A stretch of 64,000 nucleotides of DNA, from contig BDSL01000001.1 of NCBI GenBank assembly GCA_003116995.1, positions 2,170,001 through 2,234,000 of the forward strand, written 5' to 3'. Positions 13,460-25,688 of this stretch are shown piece by piece. The DNA comes from Yamagishiella unicocca (lineage: Eukaryota > Chlorophyta > Chlorophyceae > Chlamydomonadales > Volvocaceae). Position 1 is the stretch's first letter. Each line of letters starts with the position of its first letter. Under the pieces are notes generated by a model. It was not told the origin of the DNA. It made no database searches and saw nothing but the letters and a program-made list of their open reading frames with translations. The position numbers were made by a program, and so were the translations under genes.

Positions 13460-16400
13460 CAGCCGTGGCGGTCGTGGCCGCTGTGGCGCCATGTTGGTCG
13501 GCCCTGAGGGTGGCAGCCCAAGCACGGCGGGTTGAGGTGCATGTTTTTCAATGACGCGCGGCGTGCAAAACTTCCGCCACAGCACCACAGAGCGTGCAAG
13601 AAGCACCACGCAGCTCCGCACCTCGAGTCCCTGCTGCCGCGGCTTCGTGTCGCGCGAGCCGGGGCAGGAGCTGCGGCTGGTGCGGCAGCGCCAGCAGAGG
13701 ATGGGCCGTCCTGCGCCGGCTGCGGGAGGCCATGGTGCTCCTCCTGCGTCTCCTGGATGGGCTCCAGGGACGGATCTCGTGCGGCAGCGACGCTTGCCTC
13801 CCGCGATGCCGCTACGGGCGTGTCGCCCCTCCCCGCGCCGCGTCCCCGTCCCCGGCCACGACCGCGGTTGCTCGCAGCCCTCGATGCAGCTGTGCTCTTG
13901 GCGGCGGCACCTGGAGCACGCCGAACGCTGACAGGCCTGCTGCTGCTGGTGGGACCGTCTGGTGATGCTTCACGGCCCTCGTCAGCAGGCGCCGCGGCGG
14001 CGCCGGCGGCAGCGCCAGTGTGGCCCGCCGCGGCCGCGTCCTGCGCTGGCGCGCCGTGGACTGCAGGTGCCATGTCCGCAGACCTGCAATAAGCCCACGG
14101 CGATCGTGTGCTTGCGCGGCTCGGACGCGGTTTAACGAGGGATCACATGGTCTAACATGAGCATACATAAACAGCAGTATTGATGAAACAATGTTTGTGT
14201 TGCCAACCGCGTCGGACAACTAATTGACAACATTCCAACGCCTCTGGACCGCGTCGTTAACAGAACAACGCAAAAGGCGACTACTTGGCTGGGTCCGCTT
14301 TCTTCCCGGGTTACTTTGGGATACCACCACAGTCCCTTTGCTCACCTGTCGCTGATGTCCTGACCTGCCACCGCCTTGACGTCCGCAAGCTCCTGCTCCA
14401 GCACGCGCACCCGCTCAACAGTGCCGTTCCGCTCGTCCTCCAGCACAGTGACATGTTGGCGCAGCGTCTCTAGCTCCTGCATACGAGACATGAAAACATA
14501 ACGTACATCAATGCGATGATGGCGACATAAGGGCCTACCTCAACACGCACCTTCTGAAGGTTAGCCAGATGCTCCTCAGCCGCCATTAGCCGGGACGCCT
14601 CGCCCGGCGACGCAGCAGCAGCGCCCGGCGAAGCTGCAGCCGCACCTGCCGCCACGGTGCTGGGCATGGCCTGGGCTGCTGCCTCGACGGCCTGTTGCTG
14701 TTGCTGCAGCTGCGCCCTTACGTTCTGCAGCTCAGAGTCGAGATCCACGCGCTCCGCCTGCCGCAGCTCCACCTGCTTCTCCACTTCCGCGAGCTCTGCC
14801 TTGGTGATCTGCAACAGCGCCTCCCACTCCGATCGCTGTGCTGTGGCGACAGCCAACAACTGCTCCAGTGCCTGCGGCCCAAACATGCAAAGAAGTTCTT
14901 AGCATGGTCCACACTTTGCGTAAGCAAGCCCGCTGACGGGCTCTTCATTTTGCAGCTCGTAATCAGCACTTCGTGCCGCTCCTCTCACCTGCAGGTCTTC
15001 CGTTGCCTTTCCGCGACGGCCCTCGCACTCCTCCATCAGCTTAGCCGCTTCCTCTGCTTCCGCCTGTTTCGCAGTGGCCTCCCTGACAGCGGCCTCCTTC
15101 GCTTCTGCGGCATCTCGCTCCGCCTCGGCCACCTGCGCCTCCCTGGCATTCAGCTCAACAACCTGCGCCTCTAGCTCCGCTGTCCGCTTCGCTGCTGCCG
15201 CCTCGCGCAACTTGAGTTCGGCTTCCCGCTTCGCGGCCCCCTGTGGCAGACATATGATAGCGCGAGTTTCAGCAAAATCGACAGTGTCAGAGCTCGGCTC
15301 GCGCCCTACCATGTTGATGTTCCACGTTCTCACCTTGCCACTGGCAGCGACGGCGTCCTTCAGCCCCTTCTCGCGCTCCTCCTCCCGATGCTGGAGCGCT
15401 TCCTGTCGCTTCAGGAGAGCCTCCTCTCGGGCCTGAAAAAGTAAACCATGGAGTGGATCCGGGAGAAAATTAAATTATGGAATGGATCCGAGAGGAGATT
15501 AAATTAAATTATGGAATGGATCCGGGTTGACCCTGACGCGCGAGGGTCCAGACGCCAAGCTGTAGTATTTCCACGCCGTAGTACGGCAGTTTGGCACACA
15601 CTTCTGGACATCCGGCAACATTCAGCGGAACTTGGTGCCAGATAAGTGTGTGTCTGCACCACTCGAGGTCATGGCGCACCGTGCTATGACTACATGGTTG
15701 TGAGGCAGTCGCGAGGGTTACTCAAGGACGCCAATCGCTGTACGATTTCATGACATTTGCGTTAGAGTCATCGATGGCCTCTATGCCACGCCTTAACGAC
15801 GCACCGCCATCAAACTACCCACCCGCACGCCAAACCAATACAAACTGCCCCATCCCAGCACGCGCAGCGATGTCCCTTCGCAACCGCACCTCGAGCGTCC
15901 TGAGCTTCTTGGCCGCCTCCTTGGCCTGTGCCGCCACGTCTGCCTCGCGTGCCGACAGCGTCACCATGCGCCCCTTGAGCTCGCCCTCCTGCGGCTTGAT
16001 GCGCGCCTCGCGGCGGGCAACGTCCTCGGCCTCCCGCGTCACCTCGGCCTGTCGCCGCTCCACCGTCTTGACCACCTCGTTCAACTGGTACAAGGGCGAA
16101 AGGCGCACGTGTTGTCGTTGTTTTGCGCGAAGGCCGGGCCGACAGGACCGACAGGAGGACGCGACGGCGCATCGCAAGGAGCGACCCTTGCTATGTACCG
16201 TATCTTGACGACGTGACCTATGCATCACAATAGCAATGTATGCGCCCATGGCCACCTAGCGGCTAAAAAAATGTCACTCAGCTGAGTTCACTCAGGGCGC
16301 ACTACAACGATGCTGCGGTTTTCTTGTCCTACCCCGGGAATTCCCGTGCAGACGTACGTGCACTTCTCCTACCTTTTGCTCCCGGTCGCTGAGGGCCGCG

Positions 16401-19400
16401 TCCCGCTCGTCCAGCTCGTGCTTGCGAGACACGCACTGCGCCAGCTGCGACGCAGCCTCGCTCGCACGCGCCTCCACCTGCTGCTGCTCAGCCCTCAGAG
16501 CGGCCTCCGCCTCTGCAACCTGTGCCGCGTGCTGCGGTGCACAGTTGGGCATGTTTCGCTTCAATTCCAGCTGAGGAACAAGAGAGGCAGCCCCATGATG
16601 CATAGGACAGATGCTCGGCTTTGCCAGGGCTTCAGCGGATTATGTCGGGTGGCGCTCAATGCTCCCGCATACGGCACGCCGAAAAGCAGCCCCGGATGCG
16701 TCATTGATATTTGCGACTCTAGCCGAAAGGGATTCGACCTTTTTGCACACGGCACCTGCTCAACCACTAGCGCAGCGGACGAGGAGGTAGGCCCACCATT
16801 CCTTTGCACCTACTTGCTGTGCTGCCTGCTTGGCATCCGCTGCTTCCTTGCCCGCATCCTGAGCAGCGGCCGCCCCGGCTTCTGCCTCCGCCATGGCTTG
16901 CGCCACTGCCGCCTCACGCTGCTCCAGTTGGGTGCTCCGCACCGCAGCCTCCAATATAACGGATTCCGCCGCTTCTTGTCGTGCCTGGCCGTTGGGGAAT
17001 AAGATGGACGGCTATGGATTACAGACCCCCTAGGAGTTTACACCTGTGACGTCCGCAAACGCATGCCCCAGGAACGCACCAAGGTTGCCCCCTGCAAGGT
17101 TTCAGCTGTGTATCGTACTGAACGTGAATGCGGGAATGAGCATGGCCGTACAAAAGGACTGCGGAAGGCCCGCCGTCCCACAAACTGCGTGGGTGTATGA
17201 CCGCGCTCAACAGCCTTCCGCGGTGCTGATCTTTCTGTCATCTCACGACTACGCTATCTTTGCCAAGCTTCCTATTCACCACAGCTTGGCACGTCGGGAA
17301 AACATTTCCTCCGTCTGCAGCCGAGCTGCGCGTCACCCACCTTCAACTGCCGCTGCTCCTCCTGCACCTGGGCCAGCAGCGCCTGCAGCTCGCTTCGCTC
17401 CCGCTCCAGGTCCGCCCGCTGGTGGGCGACCTCGCGCTGCGCCACCTCGAGGCGCTCTGACGCGACGCGGACGGCGGCAGCCTCGCGCTCGACAACCTCA
17501 CGTTGCAGGGCAAACGAAACCTGAAACGGTGCATGGTTGCAGGGAGCGGTAGCGGAGAGTGAAGGACGTTGCACTGAAGGTAAGGAGGAGGAGTTCGACT
17601 TGCACGACGACGATACAGACTTGCACGACGACGATACAGATGACGATACAGCAACAGTATAAGGTAATTGTGAACGAAAGCACAGGGTAAAAAGCAAGAA
17701 GAACCACATATCCTCTCCCAATTTCCAATAATCCCACTATACCGCTTTCCAAACCATTGATATCAGGCCCCACCTGCTCGGCCAGCACCTTGGCCTCTAC
17801 CTCCGCCAGCCGCGTCGCGGCCGCATCCACGTCGATCTCCCGCCGCGCCAGCTTGTCCGCACGAATCTCCAGCTTCTTGTCGGCAGCCGCCAGCTCGCCC
17901 GCCCGTGCCTTCAGCTCCTGCGCTTCCTTCGTCAGCTACGCAAATCGAACACCAAAAGCGCCGCGAACGTGGATTTGAAAGCGACGAACCTCGGCAACTA
18001 GGATTTCATGTATACAGGTACTTGAAGCGCGCACTTATTTCGCTGCGCATTCAACTGATGGACATGCCGTAAAGTGCCTTGTGCTGTGCATTGGATCAAG
18101 TGTTCAGGTACGGAAAGAAAGGCCGTCCCCTAACCCGGCACGAATACCAAACACGGCCCCAAGCTCCATTTGCCATTCCGTGCGCGTCCTTCCACCACCA
18201 CTGCCCGATGTGCCCTCGCGTCCAGCGCTACCCGCCCCTCACCCTGTCTGCCTCCAGCCGCTGCTCCGTGATCTGCTTATTGTACGCCGAATATTGCTCC
18301 TCCCATAGGGTTTGCTGCTTGCGGTTTGCGAGGGTCGCCAGCGCTGCGTCGTCCTGCTCCGACTTCAGCCTCCTGGCAGCAGCAGCGTGGTCTTTCACTG
18401 CGGCAGCGAGTGCCGCATGCCCCGTAGAAAGCTGCGGTGCGCACCGGGGCAGTTCGGTAGGGCGTTGAGACCGCAATAAATGTAAGCAATGCCAACATGC
18501 GTAGTACGCGATGGTATTCATGAACACGACATGCCAGCGCTACAAAATGCTCTACCGGTGGCGCATCGACATCCCACCCCCTACATGGCTTATGAATCCC
18601 CACGCAACACCGGTATGTCTCCCTCCCGTCGTGCATGTCACCTATACGGAAGATACGCGCCCAATGAGCTGACCCGCAGCGCGCCCGCCGCCCTGCCGGA
18701 CGCACCCACCTCGGCATCGCGCTGCTTAGCTGCCTCCTCGCGCGCCCCCAGCTCCTCCTCCCGGATCGCCAGCGTGGACTCCCGAGCGGCAGCCTCCTCC
18801 TCGCGTGTCCTGACCGCCACCTCCCGCGAGCTCAGCTCCGCCGCCTGGGCCGCCATGCGCTCCGCCGCTGCGTGGATCTGCGCCTCACGGTCCATCAGCT
18901 CACACTTGGTGCCCTTGACGCGCTCCATCTCGCCTGGGATGGCGATTCGACGGGAGCAGATGGGATGTGGGAAGCAAGGAAAGTAGGCAGACAAGCTAAC
19001 TCGCATTTCTCTTCACGCGCCCCTACGTTTTCGCCCAATTGGCGCTTGCTGGCCCAACCCCTTACTACTGCTCAACACCAGCTCCCAGGGCCACGCACCC
19101 GACACCCCCAGCTCCTTGGCGTCCAGCTCCTGCCGCTTGGTATGTACCTCAAACAATGCCCTGCGGTGGCAAATTAGGAGGTGACAAGGTGTTTGGTGCC
19201 ACAGTCAGAGCATTGCTGTCGGGCATGTGCTGTGCTTGCGTAAGCGTGGGATGACAGGCTTTGCCATGATATTTTCCATGGCGTCTGGCTGATATGGCAG
19301 GGTGGCACGATGTGGGTTCTGAAGACAAACTGCCCCCAACTCCCAGCTGCTAGGGATACGCACTTTTTTAGTGTTTCCTGCGCCTCGACCAGCTGCGCCT

Positions 19401-20320
19401 CCAGCGACGCCACATCTGCTTGCCGCCGCTCCTCTGCATTCCGCGCGGCCGCTAGCGCCAGGCCGAGCTCAGCAGCTTGGTCCTCCGCAGCCTTCTTCTC
19501 CGCCGCCAGAGTCGCATGAGTCCGTTCAAGCCGCTCCCTTGCGAATAGAAGATAACCAAGTATATCGCATTGGAACGGGTTAAGGTGCGCCAAGCCCAAG
19601 GCGTTAAATCTAACGTACTATTCGGCACCGCAACAGAGTTGGGCCCTAACGTCTTCCCCTCGCGCAAGTGTTTCCCCTCGCGGCGGCTAAGGAGCTGCAA
19701 AGGCTACTGACTCCGGCAAACTCACACGTGCCCTCCAGTACACTGTAAAACCCGCGGTACGACTGCACTGCAGCCAGCCAGCATGCGTGCCGAAACCCGT
19801 GCTCAACCGAGGCGAGCACCCAACCTAGATCTTTTGCTGAAGGCCGACGGTCCACCTGTCGGTGAGTTTAATAGAAATGCCTCACCTCTCGTACTTGTGG
19901 TCAAATGCAAGGACCATGGCTTCCCGTAGCTCACGCTCCTTGTCCGCCATCATCCTAGTTGCGTGCGCGTCTGCAGCCTCTGCCTCCTCCGCAAGACGCT
20001 GCACAACAGAAACCGTCCCTCAAGTACTAGAGCAGAAAAACACACATAACGAATCATCTGCATACCTTGCTAAAGCTCTCATACTCCGCCACACGCTGAT
20101 GAAGCTCATTCAGCTGTCGAAGGAAGAAGTGATGTTACGGGGGTTGCAAGTCCAACTGCAGTTGTGCGTTTCCACACCTTCTTATTAAGCTCTTGGTTTT
20201 CACGAAACAATTCGCCACTCAGTTGCGCTTGAGAAACGCTTGGGCTGAGGAAGCCTTGCGCCCTGCGCAGGTAAATTGAAGCCGCCAAACTGAGGCCAAG
20301 CCGTCCCATTGCAGTCAGCT
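13460..20320 (-). CDS. Large coiled-coil protein, many exons
   Basis: At least sixteen coding blocks on the minus strand translate to uninterrupted heptad-like, Ala, Glu, Arg and Gln-rich sequence. Approximate blocks: 20316-20183, 20111-20063, 19999-19891, 19540-19365, 19155-19090, 18935-18710, 18430-18240, 17935-17772, 17520-17342, 16955-16815, 16570-16370, 16085-15868, 15433-15355, 15240-14990, 14885-14540, 14478-14346, then a tail from about 14084. Motifs such as REAEV, AAREST and REEELGARE recur. The tail is Ala and Ser-rich with an Arg-Gly run near 13850, so it may bind nucleic acid or be disordered. The exact start and stop are uncertain. The family was not recognised. A structural role, such as in the cytoskeleton, basal body or flagellum, is only a guess from composition. 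Confidence 0.65.
15440..15527. repeat. About 33-bp AT-rich repeat in coiled-coil intron
   Basis: Three imperfect copies of a unit containing ATGGAATGGATCCG and AAATTAAATT. They stand out as AT-rich against the surroundings and lie between two coding blocks of the coiled-coil gene. Confidence 0.75.
17598..17652. repeat. 24-bp repeat GACTTGCACGACGACGATACA
   Basis: Two full copies and one partial copy of a 24-base unit within a coiled-coil gene intron. Confidence 0.75.
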
Positions 20321-21078
20321 GCACGCTGTAACTGTCCGCACCTCATTCTTTCTGTTACGCTGTTGGGATTTCGTATTGGGGTCAACATGGTGCGCTACCC
20401 CTCCCAACACGCTAGCTACCCCTGGTGACCAAAAACAGAGTCGTTGTGACCTCGTATTTCGAGACGAACGATCTTATATACGCATGAAAGTATTGAGAAT
20501 GGCATGCAAACCAGTTTACCCGATAGAAGCCTATTGCCCCTTCGCGCTTAATTCGGTGCAATCGGTACGGGTAGGCGACTGTACACAATGACTCAAACCT
20601 CGGTTTCAATGGAACATGCATGCTTACAAAATGCTTCCGATATCCATAACACCACATGTGACGGCGGCCCTGCACGATCCGCGTTGCCGAGCAAATTTAC
20701 GACACACATCGACGTTGGCCCATTCTCGTTCTACGCGGCACTGCCCATGCAAGCTACCTTCGCATGTTTCTTGCGCTATAAAAGCCGTGGAGCATGCTTG
20801 GTCGGAAAACGCGGCGCCGTCGGACAGCGCATGGGAGCTGCGACAGGAGCGAGGCGTATCCTTCGTGACAGGTGCACATTATGCGTTACGCATGGCAGTA
20901 CCGTCATTCCATCGCAACCAGCCGTCCGACCCACCGACCCGCGCTGCATGCCCTCACCCACCCGTACCAAATGCACCCCCACCCCACCCCTTTTGAAAAC
21001 ATACCACGCCCCCCTCCACGCGTCCGACATGTCCTGTTGGGGCCATCCACGCGCCCCATATCTAACGGACGCCGCACT
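20321..21078. other. Divergent promoter region between coiled-coil gene and Trm1
   Basis: This region separates the 5' end of the minus-strand coiled-coil gene from the plus-strand Trm1 start. The Trm1 frame stays open leftwards to an ATG at 20872, giving a His, Arg and Pro-rich leader with almost no acidic residues. That could be a transit peptide or chance. The true first exon of the coiled-coil gene may also lie here. Confidence 0.45.
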
Positions 21079-24000
21079 ATGACGCCAGGCGATGCGTTCT
21101 ATCGCGCGGAAAGCTGCGCGGGGCGGGACTTGGCGGTGCTGGCGGCTGCACTGCACCGTCAACGCACGGGCCGCCTGCGCGTGTTGGACGTGATGTCGGG
21201 CAGTGGCATGCGGGGGGCTAGGTACCTGGCGCAGGTGAGGGCGCCGAGGGGGCGCAGGTGGGGGCGCAGGTGCGGGCGCAGGTGGGGGCCCTAGGGGCCG
21301 AAGGTGGGGGCGCAGGTGGGGGCGCAGGTGCGGGCGCAGGTGGGGGCGCAGGTGGAGGCGCCGCGTTGGGCTGGTATCCGGCGAGGGCTGAGCCAAGAGG
21401 GCCTCCGCCTGGGCCGGGAGATGAGGCAGGACGGACTAGCGCGCTGCAGGCGGCGGCGGGCTAGCCTGGCGGTGTGTGGCTGGGCCCAGCAGTACATACC
21501 GGGGGCGTGCCGTACGGGGCCGTATGATGGCTACCCTAGCGAGTTGACAGACGGACACTGTGGTTTGGGCCGAGCTGGGGTGATGCCGACTCACTGCATC
21601 GCGGCCACCACCGGGCAAAAACAGTTTGTATACATATTGCCCCCAGCCGGGCGTGACAAGAAGAATGACCTCACCCGAAACTCCAATACCATGATTGGAC
21701 CTGCATCTCAGTGGGCGCTTCAGTCCTGCGGCCCATCCCCCGGGAGAGGTCTACTATCGGGAGGGGACAAACACACTCGAAACCCACACGCTGCCCTCGA
21801 GCAGCAGGGGGGTCACGTCGTGCGCTGGCGCCCCGCGTTCCTCTGCCTTGCGGCCCTGACCTCCTCCGCCTCCCGGCGCCGATCTACCCGCCGTGGCAGG
21901 CCGATGCCGACGAAGTCTGGATCAACGACTTCAGCCAGGGGCTGCACGACGCGATGGTGTTTAACCTCTGTACGGCAGCTGGTCTGCCGGCGGCAGGTGT
22001 CGTACATGCTTCTGCGCGGGAAGCCGACGGGGCTGCGGAGGCCGGGGCCGTGGCCAGCTCCGCGGCACCAGGCGCTCCGGGGGCGGTGGGTGCGGCGCAG
22101 CCTCCGGATGTCTCGTTGCGGGAGCGTGCGGCGGCGTGGGAGCAGCAGGCGCAGCGGCTGAGGCTGGAAGGCCTGGCGAGGGATGTGTGGCAGTGGGAGC
22201 TGCCGCCGCTGCCTGTAGAGCCAGGCGTCGGGGGTCCAAGCAGCAGCAGCAGCAGCAGCAGCAGTGGCAGTAGCGGCGACGCCCCTGGTGGCGAGGAAAG
22301 CAGCAGCAGCAGCCGGGAAGAAAGCGCGGGCAAGCGACCCAGCAGTGTTGGCGTGAGTGCGGGCAGCAGCAGCAGCAATGGTAGTGGTGTCGGCGACGGC
22401 GGCGGCGGTAGCGGCGACGACGGTAGTAGCAGCTCAGGTCTGGCTGGCGATGGATCTTCGGAGGCTGCCGCCGGGCGCCGGATACGCGTCTCCCACGCCG
22501 ACGCGAACAGGTCTGTTCCCCCTTCGGCGAAGCACCCTTTTTCCCGGCCCCGGCCCTTGTCCAGGAGGTGACTGACTCCCTGCCCCATTCCGTTGCGGCT
22601 TCCCCCCCCCTAACATCCGTTCACACAGACTGCTGACCAACTGCTACATGCGCGAGTCGTACTACGATTTGGTGGACGTCGACAGCTTTGGCTCCGAAAC
22701 CATGCACTTCCCCGCCGCCATCGACGCCGTGCGCTACGGCGGCCTGCTGTACCTCACCAGCACCGACGGCTTCACCAGCAGCGGCAAGCGGCCAGAGCGG
22801 GGTCTGGCGGCGTACGGCAGCTACCTCCGGGCGAGTCCATCATGCAACGAGCAGGTGGCAGCGGGGTTGGGCGGGATGAGGGGGGGAATCGAGAAAAACC
22901 CGGTGAACCGACATAGGGTGGGTTGGGGGGCTGGAGAGGCTGCGCTGGGCTGGGCTCGGCCTGCCTTGATGCGGAGGCTAGGCACAGCGTGGACGGAGCA
23001 GCGGCCTCCTGCCCTTACTGGCAGGGCTGAGCTAGGGCAGCCAACCCAGCCGCATCAAAAGCGACTTCCGCCACCCCCGGTCCCGTGTCCCCTGCCCCAG
23101 GGGCTTCGCATGGTCATAGGCGCGGCGGTGCGCGAGGCCGCCTCGCGGGGGGTGGCGCTGGCGCCGGTGTTCTCGCTCTACTCCTACCATGGGCCCGTCT
23201 TCCGGGTCATGCTGCGAGCCACCCGCAGCGCCGAGTGGCCCGCGCGGCACTACGGCTTCATGGGCCACTGCTTCGTGCACGGTGACAACTACACCGTCCC
23301 ATGGCGCGACCTCGGCGGCGCGGTGTGCCGCTGCGAGGCGCGCGGGAGGCGGCTCGACGCCGACGCCGACGGCGATCTCGCAGCCGCCAGCCTTGCAGCG
23401 CCGGCTCCCCTAGCACCTGACAGCGCAACCAGCTCGCTTCCGGGAGCTCATGCTCCCGATGCACCGAGGCGCGCCAACGGCGGCAGCAGCAAGAGCAAAG
23501 CCGGTGCCGCGGATGATGGTGGCGTATCCGTATCCTCCTCGGTTGGCGACGGTGCCAATGCCGGTGCCGGTGCCGGTGCCGGTGCCCTCCAGGGCTCCAC
23601 CCCACTGGTGCTGTCGGGGCCGCTGTGGACGGGGCCGCTGCATGACGCGGAGGAGCTGCGGGCCATGGCGGCGGAGGCGGCGCGCCGCGGCTGGTCGGGC
23701 TTCGGGCTGGACGCGGCATCGACACCGCACCTGCGAGACAGGGCGAAGAGCAGGTGCCTGGGCTGGGCCGGGCCGGGCTGGGCTGGTTCGACGGGGTGTG
23801 TTCTTGGAATTTGTTGTAAGCGTTTGTGATTGGGTCAACGGCGGATGTGAGTAGGGAGGCTGCTGCTGCTGACCCGCCCACCCACTTACCCACTCACCCA
23901 CTCGTGGCGCGTGCAGCCGCAACGTCAGGCCGCTGGAGGATCTGCTGGAGGTGCTGCTGGAGGAGGCTGACCCGCGCCTGCCGCCGGGCTTCTTCTCTAT

Positions 24001-24513
24001 CGACGACTCGGTCGCTCGCAGGCTGGTGCGGCCGCCCCCCCGCGACGCCCTCATCGCGGCGCTGAAGCAGGAGGGCTTCGCGGCGGCTCGGTGCCACTTG
24101 GAGGTGAGAGCAGAGGCCGCCAGGGCGCTGGCCAAGCTGGGGCGAGGGGGACTGACGTTTGTGTGACGCAACTGGAACGAACGGAGTGGGTAGGACGAGC
24201 GGATGGAAGAGGGGCGCCGCGTCGGGGGCATGAATCCGACTCTGGAGCGGCCGGAGAGATCCTTGCTGTATGGAGCTGTCGCTTCGGCTCGTCTTGGGCT
24301 GTCTACCGAGTTGGTCCTCAGAAGCCGTGGAGGGTCCAGGCGCGCGGTTGAGATCATCATCGGTCCGCACGCTTGTCCCATGCTGCTCAAGCGGCGGCGG
24401 CCCCTCCCCGGCGTTCGCCTCCTGCGCAGGCTCGGGCCTTCCGTACGGACGCCTGCATGGCGGACGTGTTGCGAGTGGCGGAGGAGCGGCTGGGCATCCG
24501 GCGGCGGCGCTAG
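21079..24513 (+). CDS. tRNA (guanine26-N2)-dimethyltransferase, Trm1 family
   Basis: SAM-dependent enzyme that dimethylates G26 of tRNA. Six exons join in phase: 21079-21234, 21900-22510, 22629-22854, 23101-23753, 23917-24103 and 24430-24513, giving about 638 residues. Family motifs in order: AFYRAESCAGRDL, LRVLDVMSGSGMRG (SAM site), ADEVWINDFS, YYDLVDVDSFGS (catalytic DxFGS region), TSTDGF, AYGSYLRASPSCNEQ, LYSYHGPVFRVMLRA, SGPLWTGPLHD and RPLEDLL, then RTDACMADVL near the C-terminus. The AFYRAESCAGRDL form resembles the organelle-type plant relative rather than the cytosolic enzyme. Exon 2 carries a long Ser and Gly-rich insert from AGC repeats at about 22230-22440. An in-frame upstream ATG at 20872 would add a basic leader. 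A TGTAA signal follows at 24624. Confidence 0.9.
21235..21362. repeat. 12-bp G-rich satellite in Trm1 intron 1
   Basis: About ten imperfect copies of GCAGGTGGGGGC start right at the donor of intron 1. Each copy contains AGGTGGGG, so the array presents repeated donor-like sequences. Confidence 0.8.
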
Positions 24514-25688
24514 GGACGTACGGCACGTGCGGCATGGCGGCGGGCAGCCCCGGGCGGAGTGCCGCACCGCTGCCAGCTGCGAGCTGGAAACGGCGGGCGT
24601 GGTCGGATCTTGAAGCCCAGCTGTGTAAGAAGAGGATAGGAGTGACGGGTTCGCGTTGGACGGTGGTATGGCAGGGCGGCTTCGGTTCCTATTGGATGAC
24701 GACTGACACACGTAGGCAGTATGGGGGCCCCCTCCCGGCTACCGTTTCGTTGCATCAAAAGCGATGCTTGCTTCACCCGTTAAGGTGTTGACATGGCCTT
24801 GCAGCACACGCCTCCAATTGCCGTCGACACTCTTCCTTCGATCACACTGCGTGGCCAAGGGCCTTCCTTCGATGCACTTGGTGGCGCCGCGCTGCGACCG
24901 GCAACTGGCAGGCTGACGATCATCGGCATTTTTGACGCCCGCCACGGGTTTCACCCAGCTCGCACTCTTCATTTCGCCGATTACAAGCCTTGAAACCGTT
25001 CTCCCCGTGTTTCCTGGCGCCCCGGGCACTGTTCCGCCGCAAGCATCAGTTGCAGCATGGGCTCGTCGCGACTTCACATGGTAGCCGTGCAGGATTGTTC
25101 GATGGCAGCATGCACCTTCACCAGCATCTGCCGCAGCTTGCCTCCTGGTGCGCGGGCCGCCCAGTCGAAGGCAACCCGGGCTCTGATCCGCTCCTCGGGT
25201 ACCTCCGCCGCCGAAGCCCGCATCCGCGGGTGTGCGGTGTCGCTCTCCAAACGAAAGCCGGTCGCCAGTCACCCGACGGGCACTCCATGATACTCTCGCC
25301 AGCTCTCAAACTTAAGCCCCCGGTCACGGCCATAGTAGAACCGTCGTAAGAGCCGCCGCAGTCAAATGTGGAAAAGAATAAAACAATTGCACAAACGAAC
25401 TCCCGCGCTTCGCTCTCAAGACGCCCTCTCTTCTCCTCCCATCGCTCTGCATACCGGCGCAGCCACTCCAGGCCGCAATGGGCCCCTCTCGTCGCTCCGC
25501 CCCTCAGCTGCCGTTCATGCGTTCGACCACCCACGGACGCACCGTAGCTCGCCACCGCTGTATGTGGTGCCCCCGCCAGCACGTCAACGCTCCCCTCACC
25601 CCTCGCACTGGAAGCTGTGACTCCCGAAAGCGCTCCCCGTTGTTGCACCAAAGAGCGCATACATGGTGCTATATACGTACATACGTGA
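24514..25688. other. Convergent 3' region of Trm1 and ABC1 kinase
   Basis: Expected to hold the 3' untranslated regions of both genes. A TGTAA signal for Trm1 lies at 24624 and a reverse-strand TTACA at 24981 could serve the kinase. On the minus strand at about 25285-25066 one frame reads as protein-like, charged sequence (EERIRARVAFDWAAR, KLRQMLVKVHAAIEQ) but it is short, preceded by a stop and unrecognised. Confidence 0.4.
24624..24628 (+). promoter_or_regulatory. TGTAA polyadenylation signal for Trm1
   Basis: TGTAA, the usual chlorophycean poly(A) signal, lies 111 bases after the Trm1 stop. Confidence 0.5.
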